From positions 930,001 through 994,000 of the forward strand of contig NZ_CP141587.1 of NCBI RefSeq assembly GCF_035593985.1: a stretch of DNA of 64,000 nucleotides, given 5' to 3'. Shown here one piece after another: positions 43,912 through 52,700 of the stretch (position 1 is its first letter; every line of letters begins with the position of its first letter). Made by a program: the position numbers and the translations under genes. The stretch is from Sphingomonas sp. LY29 (GTDB lineage: Bacteria > Pseudomonadota > Alphaproteobacteria > Sphingomonadales > Sphingomonadaceae). The notes beneath the pieces were generated by a model, which worked only from the letters and a program-made list of their open reading frames with translations, was not told the DNA's origin and made no database searches.

Positions 43912-45114
43912 CTAGAGGCTTCCCGCATCCAGTTCCGCCAGCCGCATCCGCCGCGCCCGATCGGGCAGCGGATATTTGTTGCCGTTGGCGCAATTGAACA
44001 GCACTACCCGCTCGTTGCGATCGACCAGACCCCGGTCGAGCGCCGCGCGCCATCCCGCGACGACGGCGCCGCCTTCGGGGCAAAGCAGCATTCCTTCGTC
44101 GCCCGCGACATCCTCGACCGCTCGGGCGATCGCTTCCTCCTCGACCGCGATGGCGGCGCCGCCGCTTTCGCGCACCGCGCGCAGGATCAGGAAGTCGCCG
44201 ACCGCCTTGGGAACGCGAATGCCGGTGGCCATCGTGGCCGCCCCTTCCCAGCGTTCCGCAAACTCCTCGCCCGCCTCGAACGCGCGGACCATCGGCGCGC
44301 AGCCGGTCGCCTGCACCGCGATCATGCGCGGGCGCTTCGATCCGATCAGGCCGATCTTCTCCAGTTCGTCGAAGCCCTTCCACATGCCGATCAGGCCGGT
44401 GCCGCCGCCGGTGGGATAGAAGATCGCGTCGGGAAGCTCCCAGCCAAGCTGCTCGGCGAGTTCGAGCCCCATGACCTTTTTGCCCTCCAGTCGATAGGGC
44501 TCCTTCAGCGTCGAGCAGTCGAACCAGCGCCCCGCCGCCGCGCCTTCGCCGACGATGCGACCGCATTCGTCGATCTGGCCGTCGGCGACGATCACCTCGG
44601 CGCCGAGCGCGGCGGTCTCGCGGATGTTGAGTTCGGGGGTCTCCTGCGGACAAATCACCAGCGTGTCGATGCCAGCGCGGGCGCCATACGCGGCGAGCGC
44701 GGCGCCGGCATTGCCGTTGGTCGGCATGGCGATGCGAGTCACGCCGAAGTGCCGCGCCATGCTCACCGCCGCCGCCAGCCCGCGGGCCTTGAACGAACCG
44801 GTCGGCAAGCGTCCTTCGTCCTTCACCAGCGGCGGCCGGGCTCCGTGATTGGTGCCGGTCTGGACGAGTTCGATCAGCGGCGTTTCCGGTTCGCCCAGGC
44901 TTACGGGCTCCGACCCAGCGGGAAGCGGAAGCAGTTCGCGCCACTTCCACATGCCCGCGGGGCGCTTCGCCAATTCTTCGCGGGTCAGGACGGCGGCGAC
45001 CTTGTCGAGATCGTAGCGCGCCAGCAGCGGTCTTCCTGCGCGCGACAGATTTTGGAGACGGTCGGAGTCGTAGCGCTCACCGGTCAGCGAGCATTCGAGG
45101 TGGGTCATGAACAT
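43912..45114 (-). CDS. Threonine-synthase-like PLP enzyme
   Basis: About 400 residues. The start at 45114 (MFMTHLECSLTGERYDSDRL) or the ATG two codons later fits the family. A longer open frame upstream overlaps the divergent receptor gene. LPTGSFKARGLAAAV holds the PLP-binding lysine, IAMPTNGNAGAALAAYG the substrate loop, and IFYPTGGGTGLIGMW the phosphate-binding glycines. Threonine synthase converts O-phosphohomoserine to threonine. Fold-type II relatives (threonine dehydratase, diaminopropionate lyase) are possible, but the N-terminal LECSLTGE pattern supports threonine synthase. A classical thrC could also lie elsewhere in the genome. Confidence 0.78.
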   Translation of the reverse strand: MFMTHLECSLTGERYDSDRLQNLSRAGRPLLARYDLDKVAAVLTREELAKRPAGMWKWRELLPLPAGSEPVSLGEPETPLIELVQTGTNHGARPPLVKDEGRLPTGSFKARGLAAAVSMARHFGVTRIAMPTNGNAGAALAAYGARAGIDTLVICPQETPELNIRETAALGAEVIVADGQIDECGRIVGEGAAAGRWFDCSTLKEPYRLEGKKVMGLELAEQLGWELPDAIFYPTGGGTGLIGMWKGFDELEKIGLIGSKRPRMIAVQATGCAPMVRAFEAGEEFAERWEGAATMATGIRVPKAVGDFLILRAVRESGGAAIAVEEEAIARAVEDVAGDEGMLLCPEGGAVVAGWRAALDRGLVDRNERVVLFNCANGNKYPLPDRARRMRLAELDAGSL

Positions 45115-45241
45115 GGGCAAGCGCCTAGCGCAGCGATGCCCACTCCGCGACCCTTCGCTTTCGACGAAGTGACGAAGAGCAGCGACGAACAGTCCGCGCG
45201 GCCATTTGTCATGTTGTATCATCCTGTCCTACAAGTCCGAC

Positions 45242-47329
45242 ATGCAAAAGATCTCCACATCGCTTCTCGCGCTCTCGCTCGCTCTTCTCCCTGCCAACGC
45301 CTTCGCGCAGACGACCACGGCCCCCGCCGCGCAGCCCGACCATGTCGACGATCACCACGACCACGCCAACGACGTGATCGTGACCGGCACCCGCAAGAGC
45401 ATCGACGATGTGCTTGGCGGCGTGTCGGTCGTCGATGGCGCCGATCTCGCGCGCGAGGTCCGGCCCAGCATCGGCGAGACGCTCGCGAAGCAGCCGGGCG
45501 TCAGCGCGACCAGCTTCGGACCCGCCGCGTCGCGCCCGATCCTGCGCGGCCTTGGCGGTGACCGCATCCGCATCCTGACCGACGGCATCGGCAGCCTCGA
45601 CCTGTCGTCGTCGAGCGCGGACCATGCGGTCGCGATCAACCCGCTGACCGCCGACCGCGTCGAAATCCTGCGCGGCCCTTCGGCGCTTCTGTTCGGATCG
45701 TCGGCGATCGGCGGTGTCGTCAACGTCATCGACTCGCGTATTCCGCGCCGCGATCCCGAACGGCCGCTTCATGCCGAGGGCATGGCCGGTTACGGCTCGG
45801 CCGCCAACGAACGCTCCGCCAGCCTGTCGGTCGACGTTCCGCTCGGCGCGGGCTTCGTCCTTCATGGCGACGGCAGCTGGTCGAAGAGCGACGATCTCGA
45901 CACCGGCGGCTACGTCCTCTCGCGGCCACTGCGCGAGGAGGCACGCGCGAGCGCCGACCCGGACGTCCGCGCGCTTGCCGACCTGAAGGGCGAACTGCCC
46001 AACAGCGCGGCGCGATCCAAGGAATTCGCGGGCGGAATCGCCTACGTCGATGGCGGCTTGAATGCGGGCCTGTCGATCACGCGCCACACCGCGCTTTATG
46101 GAATCCCGTTGCGCTACTCGCTCGAGCCCGGCGCCGAGGTCGAGGCGCCGACGCTAGACGTTCGCTCGACACGATATGACGGGCGCATCGAAGTGCCGAT
46201 CGGCGGCGCGTTCGAGGCGATCAAGCTCCGCGGCGGCTATTCGCGCTATCGCCACGACGAGCTCGAAGAGAGCGGCGAGATCGGCACCAGCTTTTTCACC
46301 AACGGCGGCGAACTTCGCGCCGAGGCAGTGCAGAACGAGCGTGGCGGTTGGGGCGGCACCAGCGGCCTTCAATATGTCGACAAGTCGGTCCGCATCCGTG
46401 GTGAGGAAAAATACCTCCCCGACGCGCGGCAGAAGCAGGCCGGCCTCTTCACCCTGCAAAGCTATCGCGCGGGTGACTGGCGGTTCGAGGCGGGGGCGCG
46501 GATCGAGCGTTCGACGCTGACCGCCGAGGCCGACGATCAGCTTGGCACCGACGCCGGACGCCGCCGCTTCACCACCGTCTCGCTGTCGGGCGGCGCGCTC
46601 TACGAGTTCGCGCCGGGATGGCGCGCCGGGATCAACCTTGCCCGCTCCTCACGCGCGCCGGCGGTCGACGAGCTGTTCGCCAACGGTCCGCACGCGGGCA
46701 CGCAGGCGTTCGAGATCGGCGATCCTGATTTGAAGGCCGAACGCAGCCTGGGCGGCGAACTGACGCTGCGCCGGACGGCGGGCCCCGTCCGGCTCGGCCT
46801 GACCGCCTTCCACAGCCGCTTCACCAACTTCATCTACCAGTCGCCGACCGGCGAGATCGAGGACGACCTGCCCGTCTACCTCTATTCTCAGGGCAAGGCG
46901 CGTTACTCGGGGATCGAGGTCGAACTGACCTCGCCGCTCGGGACGGCCGCGGGGATCGATTGGGGAATGGAAGCGCAGGCCGATGCGGTTCGCGCGACGA
47001 TCAAGGGCTATGGTCCTGCGCCGCAGATCCCGCCGGTGCGCCTGCTCGGTGCGCTGACCGCAAGCCGCGGGCCGATCGATGGGCGGGTCGAGGTCGAGCG
47101 GGCGTTCAAGCAGTCGCGGACCGCGCCGCTGGAGACCGAAACGCCGGGCTACACCCTGCTCAACGCGTCGGTCGAATGGCATCCGCTGACCAGTCGTCCC
47201 GACCTGGTACTCGGTCTGGCCGCGAACAACATCTTCGATGTCACCGCGCGTCGCCACTCCAGCTTGCTGAAGGATTACGCCCCGTTGGCGGGGCGCGACA
47301 TCCGCCTGACCGCGCGGTTCGACTTCTAA
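45242..47329 (+). CDS. TonB-dependent receptor with His-rich N-terminus (ZnuD-like)
   Basis: A 695-residue outer-membrane receptor from the ATG at 45242. Signal peptide MQKISTSLLALSLALLPANA. Just after it lies a His/Asp-rich stretch (DHVDDHHDHAND), then plug motifs DVIVTGTRKSIDDV and GDRIRILTDGIGSLDLSSSS, a barrel, and a terminal phenylalanine (RDIRLTARFDF). The His-rich segment and plug resemble zinc receptors of the ZnuD group. No zinc-uptake or zur gene is near, and I see no convincing Zur site, so zinc is only a guess. It is divergent from the threonine-synthase-like gene. Confidence 0.85.
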   Translation: MQKISTSLLALSLALLPANAFAQTTTAPAAQPDHVDDHHDHANDVIVTGTRKSIDDVLGGVSVVDGADLAREVRPSIGETLAKQPGVSATSFGPAASRPILRGLGGDRIRILTDGIGSLDLSSSSADHAVAINPLTADRVEILRGPSALLFGSSAIGGVVNVIDSRIPRRDPERPLHAEGMAGYGSAANERSASLSVDVPLGAGFVLHGDGSWSKSDDLDTGGYVLSRPLREEARASADPDVRALADLKGELPNSAARSKEFAGGIAYVDGGLNAGLSITRHTALYGIPLRYSLEPGAEVEAPTLDVRSTRYDGRIEVPIGGAFEAIKLRGGYSRYRHDELEESGEIGTSFFTNGGELRAEAVQNERGGWGGTSGLQYVDKSVRIRGEEKYLPDARQKQAGLFTLQSYRAGDWRFEAGARIERSTLTAEADDQLGTDAGRRRFTTVSLSGGALYEFAPGWRAGINLARSSRAPAVDELFANGPHAGTQAFEIGDPDLKAERSLGGELTLRRTAGPVRLGLTAFHSRFTNFIYQSPTGEIEDDLPVYLYSQGKARYSGIEVELTSPLGTAAGIDWGMEAQADAVRATIKGYGPAPQIPPVRLLGALTASRGPIDGRVEVERAFKQSRTAPLETETPGYTLLNASVEWHPLTSRPDLVLGLAANNIFDVTARRHSSLLKDYAPLAGRDIRLTARFDF

Positions 47330-47562
47330 AGGTCGATCCCGCTGGCGATCGCCTCGAGCTTGCGGACCCGTTCCTTGAGGTCCGCAATTTCGATGCGTCC
47401 GCCGGCGGGGGGCAGGTCGGGTTCGCCCATGCGGCTGGCAAGTTCCAGCCGCTTGAAGTCGAGCCACCCCTGCCATCCCTTGAGCGCGGCCATCGCGGCG
47501 CCGCCCAGGGCAACGATCGAGGTTCCCCCGATCAGGCCAATCGATAGCGCGTCCATGGTCAT
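47326..47562 (-). CDS. PspB-like small membrane protein
   Basis: A 78-residue protein. One N-terminal hydrophobic segment (DALSIGLIGGTSIVALGGAA) is followed by a charged helix ending ADLKERVRKLEAIASGIDL, the layout and C-terminal pattern of PspB (membrane anchor plus short coiled coil). The start overlaps the pspC stop (ATGA). PspB works with PspC in sensing envelope stress. The similarity is weak apart from the C-terminus, so the name is a proposal. Confidence 0.65.
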   Translation of the reverse strand: MTMDALSIGLIGGTSIVALGGAAMAALKGWQGWLDFKRLELASRMGEPDLPPAGGRIEIADLKERVRKLEAIASGIDL

Positions 47563-47948
47563 TTCTCCGACCGGAGGGCTTCGATCTCGCGAGCCAGTTC
47601 GTCGTTCTGGCTGTTGAGGTGGTGGTCGATCGCCATCATGCGGCGGTCGTTCTCGTCCAGCTCGGTACGGAGCGCGTGGATCGAGGTGCGGCCTTCGCCA
47701 ACCTTGCCCATCTTGTCATATTCGCTGACGCGTTCGCTGCTTCCGGCCTTCTTCTTTTGCGCGAAGAAGTAGATCGCCATCGCGGCATAGGCGACGACTG
47801 CAATCTCCCATTCGGTGAACAGCGCGAGGGCGACGAAGCCGATGCGAAGGAAGGTCGGGTCGACGCTGAAGCGGCGGCCGAGCTCGGAGCAGACCCCGGC
47901 GATCTTGCGATCGTGGCGATCCAGCGAATAATTGGTTTTCAACGACAT
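47559..47948 (-). CDS. pspC: PspC-domain envelope-stress protein
   Basis: A 129-residue protein. YSLDRHDRKIAGVCSELGRR and VDPTFLRIGFVALALFTE are the PspC domain signature, with a second hydrophobic segment (EIAVVAYAAMAIYFFAQKKK). A polar C-terminal helix follows (ELDENDRRMMAIDHHLNSQN). PspC senses or transmits inner-membrane stress. It lies 19 bases after pspA and overlaps the PspB-like gene. Confidence 0.9.
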   Translation of the reverse strand: MSLKTNYSLDRHDRKIAGVCSELGRRFSVDPTFLRIGFVALALFTEWEIAVVAYAAMAIYFFAQKKKAGSSERVSEYDKMGKVGEGRTSIHALRTELDENDRRMMAIDHHLNSQNDELAREIEALRSEK

Positions 47949-47967
47949 TCCCCTTTGTCCTTCCCGA

Positions 47968-48744
47968 TTATTTGGCCGCGTTCAGCGCGGCTTTGAGTTC
48001 TTCGAGTTCTGCATCGACCGCCGTGGCGGCGCGAAGCTCCGAAATCTCTTCCTCCAGGCTCTTCGGCCCGGTGAGGCCGAGTGCGTCGGCGCGTCCTTCG
48101 GCAAAGTCCGCGCGGCGTTCGAGCAGCTCGAACTTGGCGAACGCTTCCTCGGTGCGGCTGCCGTGCAGCATCTCGCTGGTGCGGGCGCGGGTCATCGCGC
48201 TCTCGAACCGGCTGTTGATCGCGGCCTGGCGTGCGCGGGCCTCGGCAAGCTTTGCCTGAAGCCGCTGGATGTCGGCTTCGTAGCCCTTGAGCACCGTTTC
48301 GATCTGCGCGATCTCGGCATGAATTCCTTCGGCCATTTCGGCCGCCTTCTGCTTTTCGACCAGCGCGGCGCGGGCCAGGTCTTCGCGACCCTTTTCCAGC
48401 GCGAGGCCGGCTTTTTCGGTCCACCCATTGGCCAGGTCGTCGAGCCGGTTGCAGGAGCGGCGAAGCTCCTTGATGTCGGCGATCGACCGGGCGGCGGTGG
48501 CCCGCACCTCGACCAGCGTCTCTTCCATCTCGACGATGATCATGCGGATCATTCGGGCCGGGTCTTCCGACCGGTCGAGCAATTCCGTCATGTTCGCCGC
48601 GATGATGTCGCGGGTCCGGGTGAAGATCGGGCCCGACAGGATGCCGGCAAGCGGCGCGAAACGGCTAACCGTTTCCGTCTGCTGTTCGGCAACCCGCGGA
48701 ATGCGGATGGCCGGACGGGCCACGATCGGTTCGAATTCAGGCAT
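47968..48744 (-). CDS. pspA: Phage-shock protein A, with unusual N-terminal extension
   Basis: A PspA/IM30-family coiled-coil protein, 258 residues from the ATG at 48744 (a TTG at 48753 adds three). IFTRTRDIIAANMTELLDRS and DPARMIRMIIVEMEETLVEV are the family's start. A long coiled coil ends LEELKAALNAAK. PspA binds stressed inner membrane and restrains the sigma-54 activator PspF in enterobacteria. Here about 40 residues (MPEFEPIVARPAIRIPRVAE...) precede the usual MGIFSR-like beginning. No internal ATG or GTG fits the normal start. It overlaps the stop of a 44-residue secreted peptide. Confidence 0.9.
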   Translation of the reverse strand: MPEFEPIVARPAIRIPRVAEQQTETVSRFAPLAGILSGPIFTRTRDIIAANMTELLDRSEDPARMIRMIIVEMEETLVEVRATAARSIADIKELRRSCNRLDDLANGWTEKAGLALEKGREDLARAALVEKQKAAEMAEGIHAEIAQIETVLKGYEADIQRLQAKLAEARARQAAINSRFESAMTRARTSEMLHGSRTEEAFAKFELLERRADFAEGRADALGLTGPKSLEEEISELRAATAVDAELEELKAALNAAK

Positions 48745-48871
48745 AGGTGACAACTTCCACGTTGGCGGCCGAAACGGGGGCCGGAGAAATCGCGGCGCTG
48801 ACCGCGATCGAGCTCATCAGGAGCGACGCGAAGGCCGCGACCAGATGACGATGAAACTTCAGACCGGACAT
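48737..48871 (-). CDS. 44-residue secreted peptide, first gene of the psp operon
   Basis: The minus strand carries ATG at 48871 after AGGGAG (seven bases), giving MSGLKFHRHLVAAFASLLMS and then SIAVSAAISPAPVSAANVEVVTYA, stop 48739-48737. Residues 1-35 form a good signal peptide with a likely cut after PVSA, leaving only about nine residues. Its stop overlaps the pspA ATG, so it is co-translated. The frame is too short to be called routinely. It lies just after the sigma-54 promoter. Function is unknown; it may be a secreted stress signal or simply drive coupling. Confidence 0.6.
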   Translation of the reverse strand: MSGLKFHRHLVAAFASLLMSSIAVSAAISPAPVSAANVEVVTYA

Positions 48872-48930
48872 TTTATTCTCCCTTTTTCATGGCCCTCGGC
48901 TTGGTGCGTCGGGTCCATGCCTCAACTGTT

Positions 48931-48946
48931 TCAAGTGCCGTGCCAA
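48931..48946 (-). promoter_or_regulatory. Sigma-54 promoter of the psp operon
   Basis: Minus-strand sequence TTGGCACGGCACTTGA: the -24 element TGGCACG is exact. It is separated by the correct four bases from the -12 element TTGA (consensus TTGC, one difference). Transcription would begin near 48920, about 50 bases before the 44-residue gene. Sigma-54 control is normal for psp operons in enterobacteria. Confidence 0.7.
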
Positions 48947-49003
48947 TTCGAGTTTTCCGCCAAAAATGGGATATTCGGCGGCGGAATGGGGAGGAGTTGG
49001 CGT

Positions 49004-49032
49004 GAATTCCCACCAGCAGTTGGGAATTCCCA
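49004..49032. promoter_or_regulatory. Inverted repeats GAATTCCCA / TGGGAATTCCCA, candidate activator site
   Basis: GAATTCCCA at 49004-49012 and TGGGAATTC at 49021-49029 form a 9-bp inverted repeat with an 8-base gap. The right arm itself extends into a 12-bp palindrome TGGGAATTCCCA (49021-49032). It lies about 60-85 bases upstream of the sigma-54 promoter, the usual place for a PspF-type enhancer-binding protein, between two divergent genes. Confidence 0.55.
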
Positions 49033-49109
49033 CGACTTTGCCGCGCGGGAACCGTGGCGTGCGTCGTTCGCTGGTGCCGCAATCAGATTTTCACCTGAAA
49101 GGGACCATC

Positions 49110-49334
49110 ATGTTTGCCAAGATTTTGGGCGCGATCGCCGGAGAGAAGCTCGCTGGACGCAACAACAAGGCCGCGGGCGCGCTGCTGGGCGCCGCGGTGC
49201 CGGTCATCGCTCGTCGCGGGCTCGGCCCGCTCGGCTTCGCGCTAGCCGCCGGTTACGGCGCCAAGAAGCTGATCGACTATTCGCGTGGTCGCAAGGCAGC
49301 GGAATCGCGCCGCCGGAACAGCCGCGCCGTCTAA
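49110..49334 (+). CDS. Small hypothetical protein divergent from psp
   Basis: A 74-residue protein from the ATG at 49110 with GAAAGGGAC upstream. The middle is hydrophobic, glycine/alanine rich (AAGALLGAAVPVIARRGLGP, then LGFALAAGYGAKKLIDYS) and the ends are basic (SRGRKAAESRRRNSRAV). A membrane-associated or membrane-inserting peptide is likely. No family is recognised. The shared intergenic region with the psp operon, including the inverted repeats, suggests joint regulation under envelope stress. Confidence 0.7.
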   Translation: MFAKILGAIAGEKLAGRNNKAAGALLGAAVPVIARRGLGPLGFALAAGYGAKKLIDYSRGRKAAESRRRNSRAV

Positions 49335-49348
49335 GCCGGCACGGTAAG

Positions 49349-49633
49349 TCAGTAAGGATCAGGCCTCGGCGCCTCGCCGGGGCCTTTTTCTTCGCCTTCG
49401 TAGTAAGGTTCGACGGTGCCCTTGAGCTTGACCGTCATCGGATTGCCGAAGCGATCGCGGCTCTTGCCCGCGGCGACGCGGATCCAGCCTTCGGAAATCG
49501 AATATTCCTCGACATTGGTCTTTTCGACACCGTTGAAGCGGATGCCGACGCCATGCTTCAGCACGTCCTGGTCGAAGTGCTCGTTGCGCGGGTCGAGGCT
49601 GAGGCGGTCGGGGAGGTCTGGCTTGTCGGTCAT
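49349..49633 (-). CDS. DUF3297-family protein
   Basis: A 94-residue protein. LPDRLSLDPRNEHFDQDVLK, GVGIRFNGVEKTNVEEYSIS and GWIRVAAGKSRDRFGNPMTV cover nearly the whole DUF3297 domain. Function is not established. The C-terminus EEKGPGEAPRPDPY is Pro/Gly rich and coded over the terminator of the convergent gene. It appears to be a single-gene unit. Confidence 0.88.
   Translation of the reverse strand: MTDKPDLPDRLSLDPRNEHFDQDVLKHGVGIRFNGVEKTNVEEYSISEGWIRVAAGKSRDRFGNPMTVKLKGTVEPYYEGEEKGPGEAPRPDPY
49361..49389 (+). terminator. Terminator of the small psp-divergent gene, inside DUF3297
   Basis: AGGCCTCGGCG (49361-49371) pairs with CGCCGGGGCCT (49375-49385) across a three-base loop (one G-U pair) and runs into TTTTT (49385-49389). 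It lies 27 bases after the stop at 49334. It overlaps the 3' end of the convergent DUF3297 coding sequence, whose last residues (GEEKGPGEAPRP) it encodes. Confidence 0.75.
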
Positions 49634-49755
49634 GCCGACCGCCTAGCCGCTGGCACGCGGCCCCGTCAATTCGACGAACGGCGGGGCGACACGCGTTGCC
49701 TTGCACGCCGCCCATCGCCAAGGTCCCGCGCGAACCAACACCTCGGGGGACTCTC

Positions 49756-52700
49756 ATGCGTCATATTTCGCTGCTGCTCGGCTGCTCTCTGTTCGCGGTC
49801 GCCGTGCCGACCCTTGCCGCCCAGCAGCCGACGCCCGCCCCCACCCCGCCGGTCGCGCCGCCGATCCCGCAGCCGGGCCAGGCCGAACCAATCCAGCAGG
49901 ACGTGCCGCCTGGGATCGCCCCCGCGCCGGGGACCGCCGGTCTCAAGGGTCCGAAGTGGAACGTCAACGTCCCCCACGGCCCCGGTCGCACCGTGCCGAT
50001 CGACACGCGCAAGGGCACGTGGATGAGCCTCGACGTGTCGCCCGACGGACGCGAGATCGCGTTCGACCTGTTGGGCGACATCTATACCGTGCCGATCGGC
50101 GGCGGCGAAGCACGCGCGATCTCGACCGGCCATTCGTGGGACATGCAGCCGCGCTATTCGCCCGATGGGCAGGAGATCGCGATCACGTCCGACCGCGGCG
50201 GCGGCGATAATATCTGGACGATCCGCCGCGACGGCTCCGCCCCGCGCCAGATCACCAAGGAAGATTTCCGCCTGCTCAACCAGGCCGACTGGTCGCCCGA
50301 CGGCAGCTTCATCGTCGCGCGCAAGCATTTCACCTCGTCGCGCTCGCTCGGCGCGGGCGAGATGTGGCTCTACCACCGCAGCGGCGGGGACAAGGGCTCT
50401 GGCGTGCAGATGACCAAGGCGCGCACCAAGCAGAAGGACACCAACGAACCCGCCTTCTCGCCCGATGGCCGCTATCTCTATTTCTCCGACGACGCGACTC
50501 CCGGCGACACGTTCGAATATTCGAAGGATCCGAACGGGCAGATCTACGTCATCCAGCGGCTCGACCGGCAGACCGGCACGATCGAAACCTATGTCGACGG
50601 TCCCGGTGGCGCGATCCGTCCGACCCCGTCGCCGGACGGCAAGACCTTGGCCTTCATCCGCCGCGTCCGGTACAAATCGACGCTGATGACGATGGACATC
50701 GCGTCCGGACGCATCACGCCGGTCACCGACATCCTCGACCGCGACATGCAGGAAACTTGGGCGGTCCACGGCGTCTATCCGGGGATGAGCTGGACCCCTG
50801 ACAGCAAGTCGATCGTGTTCTGGGCGAAGGGCGGGATCCACCGCGTCGACGTGGCCAGCCGCGCCATCTTCGAAATCCCCTTCCACGTCACCGGATCGCG
50901 CTTCGTCGAGGATGCGGTTCGCCAGCAGAAGGAAGTCGCGCCCGCCAGCTTCAAAACGAAAATGGTCCGCTTCGCCACCAAGAGCCCCGACGGGTCGCGC
51001 ACCGTCTATGAAGCGCTTGGCAATTTGTGGATCGCCGACGGCAACGGCGCCAACCCGCGGCGGCTGACCCGCGGCGCGGAAATGGAAAGCTACCCGACCT
51101 TCTCGCGCGATGGGCGGCAGATCGCCTATGTCGGCTGGACCGATGACAAGGCGGCACGGATCAAGGTGGTGTCGGCGGGCGGCGGCGAGGGTCGCGTCGT
51201 CACCAGCGAGCCGGGCCATTACGTCGAGCCCGCATTCTCGCCCGACGGCAGCATGATCACCTATCGCAAGACCAGCGACGGCTTCCTGACGACGCCGCTC
51301 TACGGCCGCGATCCCGGTCTCTACGTCGTCCCCGCGCGCGGCGGGGCGGCCAAGCGCGTCGCGAAAAGCGGCGGCCAGCCGATGTTCGGCGCGGCCAACG
51401 ACCGCATTTTCTTCACCGCGTCGGGACCTGAGGGCAAGCGGCTGCTGAAGTCGGTGTCGCTCGCCGGGACCGACGAAGTCACGCACCTCGTCTCGCAGAA
51501 CGCAGCGCGGTTCGCGCTGTCGCCCGATGAGCAGTATGTCGCCTGGACCGAGCGCTACCAGGCCTATGTGACGCCGTTCGTTCGTTCGGGCCGGGAAATC
51601 GAAATCGCGCCCGAGGGCAAGGCGCTGCCGCAGTCGCGGCTCAGCGTCGATGCGGGCGACTGGATCCACTGGTCGGGCAACGGGCGCACGCTCTACTGGA
51701 GCCAGGGTCCGAACCTCTACGGCCAGAATGTCGGCGCCTCGAACGCCTTCACTGGCGGCAAGCAGGCGCCCGCGCCTCTGGTCGCGCAACTCGGTATCGT
51801 TGCCGAACAGGTCAAGCCATCGGGCCGCATCGCGCTGACCGGGGCGCGGATCGTGACGATGCGCGGCGACGAAGTGATCGAGGGCGGGACGGTGGTGATC
51901 GAAGGCGATCGCATCATCTCCGTCGGGCCGACCGCCGCGGTGTCGGTACCGGCGGGCACGCGCACGATCGACGTCACCGGAAAGACGATCATCCCCGGCC
52001 TGATCGACGCGCACTGGCACGGGCCGATGGGCAGCGACCTGATCGTGCCGCAGCAGAATTGGGTCCACGCCGCTGCGCTCGCTTATGGCGTGACCACGGT
52101 GCACGACCCGTCGAACGACACCGCCGAGATCTTCGCCGCGGCGGAATATCAGAAGGCGGGCAAGATCCTCGGGCCCCGCATCTTCTCGACCGGCACCATC
52201 CTTTACGGCGCGACGACGCCATTCACGGTGGAGGTGAACAGCCTGGACGACGCGCTGTCGCACCTGCGGCGCCTGCAGGCATCGGGCGCCTGGTCGGTGA
52301 AGAGCTACAACCAGCCGCGGCGCGAACAGCGGCAGATGGTGATCCAGGCCGCGCGCCAACTGGGGATGGAAGTTGTTCCCGAAGGCGGTTCGCTGTTCGA
52401 GCACAACATGACGATGATCGCCGACGGTCACACGACGATCGAACATTCGCTGCCCGTCGCCAATGTTTACGACGACGTGCTTCAATTCTGGCGCGGCAGC
52501 GGCACCGCCTACACGCCCACGCTGATCGTCGCGTACGGCGGCGCGTTCGGCGAAAATTGGTGGTACCAGAAAACCAAGGTGTGGGAGGAGCCGATCCTGT
52601 CGCGCTGGGTCCCCCGCCCCCTGCTCGATGCGCGCTCGCGCCGACCGGTGATGTATCCCGACGAAGAGAATAATCTGCAGTCGATCGCCAACGTCGCACG

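Noticed and set aside
45206..45241. Possible Zur-type site TGTTGTATCATCCTG before the His-rich TonB receptor
   Set aside because: It matches the expected palindrome only in one half. Too weak to call.
49050..49100. Second sigma-54-like site (TGGCGTGCGTCGTTCGC) for the divergent small gene
   Set aside because: The spacing between the GG and GC dinucleotides is 12 instead of 10, so it does not fit the sigma-54 consensus.
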